A stretch of DNA of 64,000 nucleotides from Notospermus geniculatus (GCA_002633025.1 NMRB01000226.1:186715-250714); one strand, 5' to 3'. Positions 1 to 10,541 are shown, counted from the stretch's first letter. Notes: generated by a model from the sequence alone, not told the origin. Translations and numbers: made by a program.

Positions 1-399
1 TATTCATGGGCATAATGCGTTGCATCAAAGATGGCTGCGCCCATGGTTGGTTTTGTGTACACTAAACATTTCGGTGTGGTTCTATACACTACGCACGCCT
101 GTAGATGAGGTTGCACTATCATTTCGGCCCAACTGGAGTGTGAGTAGCGGTGCATAGTGTGCGGCTTTAAAAACATCGTCATAACTACATAAATACTTGC
201 CTGTATAAAACCAGTAAAACTTAATGGATGAGGAAATAATCAATCCTTAACCAGTGTGGCCCTTTTGTACTTTTATTAACCAGGTTTTCGAAGAAAGTCC
301 TGGTTATTAAATTACCGAAAGTGGCGGGCGGTCGGGCGGTCGGGCGTCCGGGCGGTCGCTTTTCTCTTGTCCGCCTGATAACTTAAAAACGACTTGAGA
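1..399. other. No gene recognised (window start)
   Basis: I see no ORF with family resemblance and no splice pattern here. The only visible structure is a short GC-rich repeat of gggcggtc-like units near 323-358. It is probably intergenic sequence or the edge of the repeat that follows. Confidence 0.5.
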
Positions 400-1125
400 T
401 TTTCTTTTGAAATTTTTGGGACATGTTGTTTGTAAGTATACGTTGTTTCCTTTCGATATTCAGCATCATTCGATTCAAGGTTTGGCCAATAGGGGGCTAA
501 ATGTGAAAACACAAAAAGTGCTATTTCTCCTGAACGAATGGACGGATCGTCACCAAATTTTTATCATAGGTATATCTAATGACGATACATAACATAATAC
601 CCGGGTTTTTGATTTGACCTACTTTTGAAGGTCACCGAGGTCAGAGTGGTACAAAAGTAACGAACCTGCCACAGTTCGCCATTGTTTCACTGAGCAAGTT
701 CTTATCTTGCATAAATGTAGGTAAGAGGGGTACCTTCAAAAATACTGAGTTTCGGCACAATTGGACTACTAGTATGGCCATCAGGTGGCGTAACCTGAAA
801 ATCATCTAAGTGCTATAACTCAGGGATGCCTTGACCCACACTGCTCAAACATGATATGTACCTCCTTCTAGATGACCTTTATGTGCACGTCAACTTTCGG
901 ATTGATTTGACTTCCGTTATGGCAACCAGGTGGCATAACCCGAAAATCATCGAAGTGCTATAACTCGGGAATGACTTGACCTACACTGCTAACATTCGAT
1001 ACGTGGCTCCCTCTAGATAATTTACATGTGCATGTAAAGTTTCAGCCTGATCGGACATCCGAACTGGCCACCAGGTTGCGCAACCCGAAAATCATCAAAG
1101 TGCTATAACTCAGGAACGACTTGAC
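400..1125 (+). repeat. Interspersed repeat with ~147-bp tandem units, copy A
   Basis: The part from about 405 to 780 matches 29770-30040. After it, a unit of roughly 145-150 bp repeats about three times. Each unit contains the phrases ctataactc, ttgaccca and aaaatcatc. Other copies lie at 29590-30710 and 47315-47660. Short ORFs inside are incidental. No transposase or RT is visible, so its class is unknown. Confidence 0.8.
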
Positions 1126-2639
1126 CCAGAGGAATCGGAACCAGTCATTGTTGGTTCAGCTGGGCGGCTTGAGATACATGAGTAGGCCCTTGGAGTCAGG
1201 CCAATATACATGTATGTGTGGATTATTAATATGTAACGTCGACAACAGAACAGTGGCTTGGCATACAATGACATGAACGATGGACACACCCGAACCATGG
1301 AGAGGTGTACCTCTCCATGGTTCGGGTGTGTTACAGGCCTACGCTCCGAGCCACGGTTGGTTCGAGCCTGCCCCGGTCCACATTCGGGGAAGATACGCAT
1401 GTGCAGAAAGCGCAACACGGGCGACGTCTTGCACGAAACGGCTGGCTGCGCGAGACTAGACCTGGGACGAGGTGCACGAAACGGCTGCGCGAGACTACAC
1501 CTGGGACGAGGCTGGGTAACCAGGCGACCACCAGGCGGCGGCGTTGTGTGACGTATACACCAAACCTAAATTAGGCCCGCAAATAATAATTTCACGCTCT
1601 GCTTACTCAATTCCACGTCTCAAACTTCAGTCTTTACCGTCTTCATCGTTCCCCATGCGTTCCAGCCTCAAACGCGCCTTAGTNGGGCGTCCGACGTGGC
1701 GCTGACTGACGATTCGACACGAATTGTCAGTCAGCGCCGGAGCCAATGGAACCAGGTTAGACAATGGATAAAGCGAGGGAGATTTCTTGAAAATGTCGTT
1801 GTGTTTCGGGGTGATTTTCAGCCCCTCAGACATGCGTACATAAAACCACGCTTCGCATGTGTATTCTTCTATGTTAAAACAACCCGAACGACCTACATGT
1901 ACGCAGAAGTTTCCAAATACTATTCCAAGAAAGTGTAGGCCTACGCACTTTGAAGAACGCCAGTTTTCGAGAAAAGCACAAGAACACAAGGATACCTTTC
2001 GATCGATAACTCGGCCAAAACTGCACCGATTTCGATGAAATATTCGGCAACTTTCGCAACGAAACCTCCATCAACATGTGAACATCACGCCACACCTTGA
2101 AACGTCTGACTAATCGTGCGTAATTAGTGATTGTTTTATTGCGTCTGCCTCGCTTTCGTTCAGTGATTTAGCAGTTAGAGGCCCGTCAAGTGCCAAATCG
2201 TGGACGTGTATCATCTGTATTAAGATATAAGGCTAACCCTAACAATAGCCTTTCCCATCAGCCAATCATTCTACTCCTTAGTGAGTAACAGGTGTTCTGA
2301 TTGGTTCCCACGTTCTTTCACTGGACAGTAGTGGTACCGCCAACCACGACTGACGCGTCGTGGCGCTGTTCATGCCTTTGCGGGTCGACTTAGGCGGATT
2401 TCATCAATACTTACATGTAATTAGGACATAGAATAAGACGTCAGAGGATGGATGATATTGCATAGGTAGCACGTTATGAAGTCGGCGATGCTATGCGAAA
2501 TCCAACCCCACGGCAGAGAACGATCCCGAAGTTGGGAACGTCGGGGAGAAATTATGTTTATCAACATCAGCCCTGTGATCGTAAAAATACTGGTCCTAAT
2601 CAGGATTCACTGCTATGACACAACGTAATGGAATGATAA
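1126..2639. other. Intergenic stretch downstream of the receptor gene
   Basis: No supported gene. It contains a perfect palindrome (1285-1330), a single N (1684), and a small inverted repeat at about 1696-1733 (GGCGCTGACTGAC against GTCAGTCAGCGCC). The 3' untranslated region of the minus-strand receptor gene should lie just below 2640. I found no unambiguous polyadenylation hexamer there. Confidence 0.5.
1285..1330. repeat. Perfect 22-bp-arm palindrome
   Basis: Arms 1285-1306 and 1309-1330 are exact reverse complements around a 2-nt centre (GT). The arm begins CACACCCGAACCATGG. The following sequence (1331-1560) is GC-richer than its surroundings. Confidence 0.9.
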
Positions 2640-3142
2640 CTACTTTTTCCTGAAGCAATCAGAAATAATTTCTTTAGCATCATTACGGAATTTACGGCCC
2701 CCTCCAATCATATACATATAGAAATTGACAGAATAATTCATTTGCCAAAGTATAAAAATAGCCCAGAACTCCATTTTCAACCGTAGAAACCAGTACATGT
2801 CCGCCATATTGTACATAGCATCGATGGACGGGACTGTCAGATACACCTTGTGTAATCTCATTGGTATTGTAAGAAAAACATAAGCGAGGCTAACGAGCAC
2901 GAGCATGCGCATAATCGTCTTGCTCTCTCTGTCACGTGATTTATTTATTCCGAGTTTACCACCTGATGTACAAGCTATTTGTTTACGTTTCTCTTCCGCC
3001 CGTCTGACGCCGATGATGATGAGGATATTGCAGGTAATGATGATGAGAAAAGGAACAATTGTTCCTACGATGAGTTGATGAAGCATGGAAAGGGTGGCAA
3101 GAAGCGGGTCTCCATCGGATTTCCACACCACCAATATTATCC
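2640..3142 (-). CDS. Class A GPCR, exon 3 (TM5-TM7, C-terminus)
   Basis: Last exon of a rhodopsin-family receptor. It follows a TTTATTTAAG acceptor, so the exon starts at 3142; its first two bases complete a Gly codon begun in exon 2. Upstream in this frame is a stop, so the reading must come from splicing. TM5 carries Pro5.50 in VGTIVPFLIIIT. A basic third loop of about 35 residues follows. TM6 ends FLTIP, with Pro6.50 but no CW motif. TM7 ends NYSVNFYMY, a variant of NPxxY, followed by a basic helix-8 segment (GGGRKFRND) and a short tail to the TAG at 2640. The family couples extracellular ligands to G proteins at the plasma membrane. The ligand is unknown; the NFxxY pattern suggests a peptide-type receptor, which is inference. 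Exon joins are in frame and total 345 codons plus stop. Confidence 0.85.
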
Positions 3143-3958
3143 CTTAAATAAACAATGTGATGTTTAACCCTCCTACGCATATACGTACAGCTAGGGCTGC
3201 TGTGGCGTAACAAGGTTTCTTTTAGCTGTTTCAGTCGAAACAGCTGACGCCGAGCATGTGATTATTTTAAAAGCCACACTGCATTGGATTCAGAAAGTCC
3301 TTACGTCCTCCGACGTCTGTGTAGAGTTAAATGTACTATATTCTGTCTGAATACATCAGACCAAGTAAAAAAACTTTATGTTTATCGTCCAGGATATTTC
3401 TAAAAATTAGGAAGGGGCTCTTTTTTAATTATTTGTTCAAGAAGATCAGTTATACCCTAGGCATAAACAGTGCAATCCTTGCCAAAATTGTCATCTAGAT
3501 GACTGATTGTGGCTTTCAGAGTGGAACGTTTGGGATGAATCAACTACAGTTGAACCTCATTATAAGCTAGGGTTACACCTGTTTAAAATCCCCGTGTTTT
3601 TCCAGACCCTTGTCAAACCCGTGTGTACGAAAATCCCGGCGAGAGGTCACACTACTTACTACATTGTAGTTAAGTAGCAAGGCGACAGGGGCGCTGCATG
3701 CACTCACTCTTCGGTCATTTCTGTATTGGCACGATTGTTGGAGGTGCGAAAACGACGTCAGTTAATGGCTGAGCCATCTATAGCCGTGCGAAAAACTAAC
3801 GTAAACACGGGGATTTCGAAAAGCACGGCGAGCTTGCCGTGTCTCAAAACCCGTGTTTTTCAGCCACGGGTTTCTCGAAGCCCGGCAATTCAAAGGTGTG
3901 ACTGCAAAAAAACCGAGGATTTTATGTATAGGTAACCACGGCTAGTGTGACCAGTGAT

Positions 3959-4334
3959 GTACAGTCATCAGCATTAGTTTGTATACACCTGTATGTTGGT
4001 TATATTTCAGCACCAAGAACACCAAATTCAACCGGGTTTGTTGCACGTGAAATTTAAATCCTTCTGGCAAATGTTCCCATTGATTTTAAAAATTTGCTTT
4101 TATGATGACATTATGTAATTTACTTCTCAAAAAAAGGTAGAAAATCCAATTTTTTTATTCCCTATAAAATTCTTGATTTTCCTTCATTCCCTAGTGCATC
4201 TAACTATTTTAAAACCATTGGTAAAAGTTTCATTCAAAAAATCGCCCTCGCTTTCAAGAAAAAANATGTGGTGTTCTTGGTGCTGAAATATAACCAAATT
4301 ACAGGTGTATACAAACAAATGCTGATGACTGTAC
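3959..4334. repeat. Inverted-repeat (MITE-like) element with an N inside
   Basis: The left arm (about 3959-4025, starting GTACAGTCATCAGCAT) is the reverse complement of the right arm (about 4268-4334, ending GCTGATGACTGTAC). The single N at 4265 abuts the right arm, so the central part may be misassembled. Confidence 0.75.
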
Positions 4335-4487
4335 ATGTATAGTGAGGTTCTACTGTACTGGTACTGGGAATAAGCAGATGCGCGGGAGATTTTTTGGCAA
4401 AGCCTAATGACCATATCAGGATGTGGTAAGTGTCACGCTTAGCATTTGTAAGTTTTCAAGAAATGCCTTGTTATTCAGTTAGCTGGC

Positions 4488-5219
4488 CGAATGGGTCAGT
4501 GTCGTCCTGGGTATACCTTATGTTTACCCAGGATCATCCTGGGTAATCCTTTTCTTTACCCAGGACGGCCCTGGGTAAACATAAGGATCCTTAACTTTAC
4601 CCAGATTCGAGTTCCCGAGTGGTTTAGTGAGGTTGATATTTAGCGTAAATCATGAAATGAAGGGTGGCCTCGAACTAGGCCTATAGCTCCTAAGTCCTTG
4701 AGAATTTACTATCGGTCCCTTTTGAAAAGTTGTAGGGATTGGTCTTTTCTCTCTATTCCACACCCCGGAGCAGGTATAGTGGTAATTTTCAGCCCTTTCG
4801 AGTTATGATCGTACTGCATGTTCTGCAAAAAGTAAATTCATGAAAATGACGAAATGCACACGGATTGTACATGTTCTACCTGGGCCTATAGCTCCTACGT
4901 CCTTGAGAATTTACAATCGGTCCCTTTTGAAAAGTTGTAGGTATTGGTCTTGTCTCCCTATTGCAAACCCCGGAGGAGGTATAGCGGTAATTTTCAGCCC
5001 TTTTTAGCAATGACCCTACTGCATGTTCTCTGCCGAAAGAGACGCACATACCAAATTCCATCCTCGGAGCGATCAGCACGATTCGGCGGGAACTCCCAAG
5101 CTGGGTAAAGTTAAGGCTCCTTATGTTTACCCAGGATGATCCTGGGTAAAGAAAATGATTACCCAGGATAATCCTGGGTAAACATAAGGTATACCCAGGA
5201 CGACATTGACTCATTCAGC
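4488..5219. mobile_element. Inverted-repeat element with ~125-bp arms rich in CCTGGGTAAA
   Basis: The left arm (4488-4612) and right arm (about 5098-5219) are near-perfect reverse complements. They are built from repeated CCCAGGATNATCCTGGGTAA blocks, so each arm is itself palindromic. Between them are two tandem copies of a ~215-bp interspersed sequence (about 4677-4855 and 4885-5085) that starts AGCTCCTA.GTCC. A third copy lies inside the element at 38439-39228. It looks like a non-autonomous DNA transposon that picked up or was invaded by that repeat. No target duplication is clear. Confidence 0.75.
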
Positions 5220-5289
5220 GGCAGTAAACTTCTGTTCAAGGTAGCGTACAAGGGGGACATCATTGTCCTTGTAATGGTATATCATGTTA

Positions 5290-5515
5290 CTCTAATCTCC
5301 TCTTACCTGTCCCATTCCTGAACTCGGAAAAAAATGACTAAACCCTAAGTTGAAGATATCGCACGCTGCATTCTTTGCCAGGCTCGGCACAGTGGGAAAA
5401 GTAACTAGGCAGGACATTACTGTTTCTGACCATACCCCCATCCCCTTATCTTCAACTTAGGATTTAATCATTTTTTCCGAGTTCAGGAATGGGACAGGTA
5501 AGTGGGAGCTTAGAG
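5290..5515. mobile_element. TA-flanked MITE (226 bp)
   Basis: Terminal inverted repeats of about 70 bp start CTCTAATCTCC, and the right end reads GGGAGCTTAGAG. TA dinucleotides flank both ends (5288-5289, 5516-5517). The first bases (CTCTAA) match those of the MITE at 17492-17911, which has a proven TA duplication. This points to the same superfamily, Tc1/mariner-like or another TA-targeting group. Confidence 0.75.
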
Positions 5516-5524
5516 TACCGGTAT

Positions 5525-5766
5525 CAGGGGCGTACCTGGGGGGGGGGGGGCTAATGCCCCCACAGCAAAAAGTGACAAAAGAAATTTTCCCCTAAAATGT
5601 CATTTCCCCTCTTCGAGCCAAGTTATTGTAGTGTCAGATGTGGGGAAAATGCATCTGAGAGTGTGTAGATTTTCAATTTTTGGGGGGAGGACCCCCCTCC
5701 AGCTTCACCCTTCAGATTCGATCAATTTTGCCCCACCCTACGCCATAAAAGCTAGCTACGCCCCTG
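5525..5766. mobile_element. hAT-like MITE with CAGGGGCGTA ends (242 bp)
   Basis: The left end CAGGGGCGTACC and right end GGTACGCCCCTG-like sequence (CTACGCCCCTG) are inverted. An exact 5-bp GGTAT flanks both sides (5520-5524 and 5767-5771). CAGGG-type ends are typical of hAT elements; a 5-bp rather than 8-bp duplication is less usual but known for one hAT-related group. The interior is rich in G/C runs and encodes nothing. A relative starts near 20812. Confidence 0.7.
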
Positions 5767-5976
5767 GGTATGTGTTTTATTTTGTAGATTTTTTGAATTT
5801 AAATTTAAAGTTGGGTTTTCCTTTTTTGACACACAATGTATTAGATCTACAATAAATCAAGTAGTCTTGCAACCAATATAATGCCGTTTTGAAAACCGAA
5901 AAATAATGATAAAGGTAAGCTTTTCGAAACTTCGGCCGAATAGGGAGCACCAATTGGTCACACGATCACTTATAGA

Positions 5977-6119
5977 GCAGAGGTGACACCTATAGAGGCT
6001 CATTGTTCTCCACATGCGGTTCACCAAGCACGGTCAATCACACCTTGAATCGTCAGGGATAATAGGTGTCATCTGTGTACTATCAGTTCAAACCCACGCG
6101 TATATTCTCGCGTGGGCTG
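5977..6119 (+). repeat. Direct repeat copy 1, upstream of GPCR exon 2 (plus-strand order)
   Basis: This ~143-bp sequence (agcagagg ... ctcgcgtgg) recurs at 6721-6859 with about a dozen differences. The phrase caagcacggtcaatcacacc is identical in both. The two copies bracket exon 2 of the receptor gene. Confidence 0.8.
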
Positions 6120-6270
6120 CGTGATCGGTGTTCCCGTTTCGTACGCTACTACGGGTGTTTTGCATCCAAACTTGTGTAATTGCATGAAAATGCATATAAA
6201 GACCAGTCCACATGTAAGCTACACTATACATGTAGATCAAATAACGGTTCTTATGTATTTTCATAAATAC

Positions 6271-6491
6271 CTGTCCTTTCATCAACGCTGTACGACTGGT
6301 ACCAGAATAGCTGAATATCGCAAAGAAACGTGAAGAAAGCCGTCGTGGCCATGACCTTCTTTGCACGTGACGGGCTGCACAAGACGACTGCCTTCATCGG
6401 AGCCCAGACTGCTATGGCGCGGTCAACTGACATCTCGGCTAAGAAGAAGCCTGAGCAGATACCCCCAGAATAAACGAGGAAAAGGGAAAAC
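6271..6491 (-). CDS. Class A GPCR, exon 2 (TM3-TM4)
   Basis: The acceptor is TTCTACTTTTAG at 6492-6503, with a good pyrimidine tract, and the donor is ACAG|GTATTT. The exon completes an AAG Lys codon from exon 1 (phase 2) and ends in phase 1, matching exon 3. TM3 ends AEMSVDRAIAVWAP, with D3.49 and R3.50 of the DRY motif (here DRA) and the usual Pro seven residues on. The spacing from Asp2.50 in exon 1 to this Asp is 54 residues, normal for the family. That is why I chose this acceptor over an upstream open frame that would give ~72. Position 3.25 is Ala, not Cys, and there is no Cys in the second extracellular loop, so the usual TM3-ECL2 disulfide is missing. TM4 follows (MATTAFFTFLCDIQLFW) without the usual Trp4.50 context. 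Confidence 0.8.
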
Positions 6492-6583
6492 CTAAAAGTA
6501 GAATTTCCAAATGATAATACCACTAGGTATTCAAATGCTACCGAAATGGGGTTATCCATTTGGTCACCTGATGATTTATAGAG

Positions 6584-6696
6584 CTGGACTCGTATTCATA
6601 AAGCTACTTAAGTCTAAGTATGATACTTATATTTTGTGTTGAACAAAGGATAAGTATCACACTTAGACTTAAGTAGTTTTATGAATATGGGTCCAG
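6584..6696. repeat. Small palindromic MITE (CTGGACTCGTATTCATAAA)
   Basis: Arms of about 48 bp (left 6584-6631, right about 6650-6696) are nearly perfect inverted repeats rich in CTTAAGTCTAAG. The ends read CTGGAC and GTCCAG. No coding capacity. Confidence 0.75.
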
Positions 6697-6720
6697 AGGT
6701 CTATAGAGGTTCATTTATAA

Positions 6721-6859
6721 AGCAGAGGCCTTATAGAGGCTCATTATTCGAGAGATGCTGTTCACCAAGCACGGTCAATCACACCTTGAATCGTCATGAA
6801 TAATAGGTGGCGTGTGTGTACTATAAGTTCAAACACACGCATATTCTCGCGTGGTCTGC
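6721..6859 (+). repeat. Direct repeat copy 2, beyond GPCR exon 2
   Basis: Second copy of the sequence at 5977-6119, in the same orientation and about 744 bp away. Confidence 0.8.
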
Positions 6860-7065
6860 TTCACCGTGGATAACCCCATTCACCTCGAATCCAAAAGAGA
6901 ATCGCTTGAACGCTGATCGTTTGAACAATGTTCAGTTTTGAATAGCAATTTACATCATCGGAATGCAACAACGTTGATCAAAAGCAGATGAAGTAAACAA
7001 AGCAGGATGGGGACAAATTACTGAGTTCCAAGTCTTCTACCTTAATCAATACCCCACTTTTTGGT

Positions 7066-7424
7066 ATAGAGGTTCTTCACGTGACGTCACACCCTAATTA
7101 GTATAGAATTCATAGGGGAACTGGTGCAGCCATATTGGCCGTCAGTGTCAATGGGGTTTACTGAAAGAAATCAGATTTTAACTGGAATATTTTTGAAACT
7201 ACCTTTCTTATCATTTCAGTTTCTTAATATATGATTTGTCAAATAAAACCACATGTTCTACAACAGTCTGATGATTGAATGACACCTGTCTGTTGTAAAA
7301 ACAGACAATTCGTGCCGAATTACACAGAGATGTGATGTATGACTGACGGTCAAGCACATGGCTAATTATGTATTAATTAGCTCATTAGCATTGAGTTGTG
7401 ACGTCGGTGAAGAACCCGCTCTAT
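7066..7424. repeat. Inverted-repeat element (GGTTCTTCACGTGACGTCACA ends, ~360 bp)
   Basis: The left end, TATAGAGGTTCTTCACGTGA and on, is mirrored at the right by TGTGACGTCGGTGAAGAACC and CTCTAT. Only the terminal ~28 bp are clearly complementary. The interior shows nothing coding. Confidence 0.65.
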
Positions 7425-7739
7425 TTTATTTGGTTTTTATTTGAATGGCAAGTCGTGGAGGGAATACCCAAACATAACTTGAAGCTTGTGCCATTTTTGT
7501 CCACTCTTCTACTTTCTTTTAATAAAAAAGTTAACAATAAAAATTACTAGTGGACAGCAGGAAATGCTTGCGGTGGCGGAGTACTAATCTTTCCGTTGAA
7601 ACAGTAGAATTTATTGGTAGAAGGAATTATAGCTGCTGACTAGTTTTGAACTTCCCAACTGGTGAATCAAACTTCGCTCAGGATTCTACCTGCGGGAAGT
7701 CTAGAACTACTCGTTATAAAATGTATGTGGACTGTTTTA

Positions 7740-8095
7740 GCGGGTTCGATTACTTACCCGCGCCTACACCGGCCGGGCACGACAGTGTTTTATTCACCGG
7801 AAGTTCTCCAAGTCGGGCCAGGCGCTACTAACCCTCCACCCTGAGCCGGTTACTTCGGGAAGTATCCCAGCATGCAGAGCATGATGTCACTTCCGGACGT
7901 AGATGAACACAAAGCCTCGCATACATCGGCGTGCAAAAGAAATCAAACGCTGTCGTGTTAGACAGGAAGAAAGTGTCATGGCGGATGCGCTCTGATTGGC
8001 TGATTGTCAACACAACAGCGTTCTTTTATTGGCCTCCAATGCGCATGTCGGAGAAAGCGCCTGAGTGCCAGGCCGGTGTAAGTAATCGAACACGC
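7740..8095. mobile_element. MITE with GCGGGTTCGATTACTTAC ends (~356 bp)
   Basis: The left end GCGGGTTCGATTACTTAC and right end GTAAGTAATCGAACACGC are inverted, followed inward by ACACCGGCC and GGCCGGTGT. TA (or TTA/TAA) flanks each side. Non-coding. The superfamily is not certain. Confidence 0.7.
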
Positions 8096-8174
8096 TAATT
8101 TTGTTTCGGTCAGCTTACACTTATACATGTGACACAAACAACTCGCTTTGCCTAAAATTGTCCATAGTCACGTG

Positions 8175-8600
8175 GGCCCGATTTCACAAAGCGCGTTTAG
8201 GACTTAGACGCGTGTAACTTCGCTAAATGCACGCACTTCCACCATACATTTGACGAAGTTACACGCGTGTAAGTCTAAAGCTTAGCGCACATGTCCGACA
8301 AAACGCAATGCGTTAGGGGTGTCTGTTAAAATTGACTCTCCTGGCTGAATGACGAGTCGACAGTGTTGGGTCAGTCGACTTTAAAAACACCCCTAACGGA
8401 TCCAGTTTTGTCGGACATGTGCGCTAAGCCTTAAGCCGTGTTTACCTGACATCCGTTATCCGTTATGCGATACGACGTTATCCGGCAAAGCATTGGCCCA
8501 TGTACAGCGATCGGGATGAAAAACGGCTAACGTCGTATCGCATAACGGATAACGGATGTCAGGTAAACACGGCTTTAAACACCCTTTGTGAAATTGGCCC
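8175..8600. mobile_element. Nested palindromes inside a GGCCCGATTTCACAAAG element
   Basis: The outer ends GGCCCGATTTCACAAAG and CTTTGTGAAATTGGCC are inverted. Inside are two further hairpins. The first pairs ACGCGTGTAACTTCG with CGAAGTTACACGCGT, and further in AGCGCACATGTCCGACAAAAC with its reverse complement (together about 8208-8430). The second (about 8438-8574) has ~45-bp arms starting GCCGTGTTTACCTGACATCC. It looks like one MITE inserted into another. Confidence 0.8.
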
Positions 8601-8602
8601 CT

Positions 8603-8710
8603 GGGCCGTATGCATAAAGGTGGAATAAGCTTATTCCAGGTATAACGTAACGTTATAACATTAAGTTATACCTGGAACAAGCCACCACTGACCTTTATGC
8701 ATACGGCCCC
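8603..8710. mobile_element. Compact palindromic MITE (GGGCCGTATGCATAAAGG)
   Basis: GGGCCGTATGCATAAAGGT at the left is mirrored by ACCTTTATGCATACGGCCC at the right, with a further inner inverted repeat (CCAGGTATAAC / GTTATACCTGG). It abuts the previous element with only 2 nt between. Confidence 0.8.
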
Positions 8711-9863
8711 TGATGTTTAGCTTACGATTATTTAGTTCGGGTATATAATAAATATCTAAATAAATATTGATTTGGAAAAATAGACTCAAACAATGCTTTA
8801 CGATGCTTTGTGTTCTATTCGCAGAAGCGCTGTTCCCTGGAATAATTATGCATGAACATCTCTAGTACTCCAATTAGTAACTTTCAGCGTCATGCTTTTC
8901 GGCGTCGTCCGGGGCGATGCCTGGATCATGAATGTAATGTGCACTGTACAATTTCTTTAAAAGTACAGCTGCAGCTCCCAAAATGGATATCAAGTCATAC
9001 ATTTCACTTTGATTATTACCTTTGCAGATGGACTTTGTAACAGAAAAGATATCACTGCAAACTTCGCCCGCTTCGATTTTTGATCTAGTTGCATCCAAAA
9101 AGTGACTACACAGATTATTACTGAAGTGTGTAGAGTACATAAATAGACACATTTTGCTTTTTGTATTATCAAATTCTGATGAGTGTTTGGGAGATATCGA
9201 GGGATATGTGCGTGAAAATGCCGCTGCTATTTCCCGCATAGGTAGGGACTAATCAGGGTCAAAATTGCTAATTTATGCACGATGTCATTGCAGGGATCAA
9301 TGAAATTAAATATGAGCAACCCAATGCGGAGATAAAGTTCATTTTCATTCACATATTTACTATATTGACAAATTTCCCACTTGATTCTCTTACAAAAACA
9401 TTTGCATAAGTCCATTACATCACTACAATGCATGCTTATTATACAAATTCATGCAATGACGTCATCAAATTAGACCCGACATTCTCCTCTGACCAGATCC
9501 ATTAAAAATATGTTAAAACTTTGAAACCAGTTGGATTTTTTCAATGAAACAAAAAGCTATTTTGATCAGTATTATATCCCCTAACCTTCTAAAGGTGTAG
9601 AAAAGTACGTTCGACTTTAAGCCAATAGGAAAATGCATTGGAATTTTAATGGAAGCTGGCGAAATCTGTAGAAATGTAAGAGGATCCATTATCCGTGTGA
9701 AATACATGAACGTATAAGGTAAACATAAAACTGCAGCAATTTTTTTCTGATATGTGACATACACGTACATTTTAAGTGTACACTCGTGATCAAGGCATCG
9801 CGGCTGATGACGTCACCAAGCAAGTCATGATGCTGAAAGTTCGTAATGTCTCAGAATACTTAC

Positions 9864-10177
9864 TTAGCGGCTAATTCCTGATTTGGAATAACATCATCTC
9901 CCCTTACCCAGAGAAACAGATACGAGTGATAGATAAAAGTGACGAGCTCAAAGCTATCGGCCGCGGCTAAACCAGCCATGTAGATGCAGGTTGATTGCTT
10001 CTGGTTTCCTCGTCGCGTAGCAACCAGAAATGCCATGACGTTGCTAGGCAAGCCGAGTGCGATCACAAATATTGAACAGCTTCTTGTCATGTAGTCGAAT
10101 ACGAGCTTCATGTACAAATACTGTTCAGCCAGATGTTGATCGATAGTCCCGTTTCCGGTTGTATCTACCTCCTCCAT
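9864..10177 (-). CDS. Class A GPCR, exon 1 (N-terminus, TM1-TM2)
   Basis: Starts at an ATG at 10177. The first ~25 residues are acidic, with one N-glycosylation sequon (NGT), and there is no signal peptide, as usual for this family. TM1 contains GLPSNVMAFLV with Asn1.50. TM2 contains LAAADSFEL with Asp2.50. The exon ends ELAA plus two bases of a Lys codon at the donor CTAA|GTAAGT; without splicing the frame stops two codons later. A weaker alternative donor (TGG|GTAAGG, about 50 bp earlier) would leave the TM2-TM3 spacing too long unless another acceptor were used. Together with exons 2 and 3 it gives 1038 nt including stop (345 aa), a typical class A length. Promoter and 5' UTR exons cannot be assigned. 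Confidence 0.85.
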
Positions 10178-10541
10178 ATTGATTTAATTCTTTTTACTTT
10201 AGGTTACACTCCAGTAATAGAAATCCAAGCCATTTTCCTTTAAAGACACGACAATATAGTACCCTGTTACTCGCATCCAGAAGCTCCGATGATTGTAATA
10301 TTTGTGCGTTGCAAGGACCTCAGCTAGATTTTCAAACCACATAATTTTCGTTGTGGGTTGACCGTGATAATATCAGGGTTAAAGGGGTCCAAACCCAAGA
10401 GGGGTCACTGATCAGCAGAGAGAAGCAGTGAGCAGGCTGCCAGAGCCCATAGCAGTGAATCGCCCCTGCGGAGGAATCTAAGACATACAGCATTTCCAAA
10501 AATCCAAAGAAGAAAGCACAAAAATTGACACACAAAATGGT
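10178..10541. other. Presumed upstream region of the GPCR gene
   Basis: Upstream of the receptor start codon on the minus strand. No TATA-like box at a convincing distance, no other gene and no repeat is seen. Confidence 0.4.

Larger units (their letters stand above)
3143..6270 (-). other. Intron 2 of the GPCR gene
   Basis: Bounded on the minus strand by an ACAG|GTATTT donor (phase 1) and a TTTAAG|GG acceptor. It contains no coding sequence I recognise. It carries at least four inverted-repeat elements (3959-4334, 4488-5219, 5290-5515, 5525-5766), one copy of a direct repeat (5977-6119) and a single N at 4265. Around 3560-3955 is a further repeat-like stretch (ggttacacctg near its left, gtgtgacc near its right) that I could not delimit. 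Confidence 0.7.
6492..9863 (-). other. Intron 1 of the GPCR gene
   Basis: Bounded by CTAA|GTAAGT (donor, near-consensus) and TTTTAG|G (acceptor). It carries a chain of MITE-like inverted repeats (6584-6696, 7066-7424, 7740-8095, 8175-8600, 8603-8710) and the second direct-repeat copy (6721-6859). A 121-residue minus-strand ORF (8874-9239) has no recognised family and is probably chance; from 9240 to 9863 I see nothing. Confidence 0.7.

Noticed and set aside
6251-6559. Full 102-residue ORF as the receptor's second exon
   Set aside because: Using its upstream 22 residues makes the TM2-TM3 spacing ~72 residues and breaks phase with the best donor; the acceptor at 6492 solves both.
8874-9239. 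121-residue minus-strand ORF in intron 1 of the receptor
   Set aside because: Several Cys residues hint at a saposin-like pattern, but spacing does not fit and the ORF lies inside an intron full of repeats.
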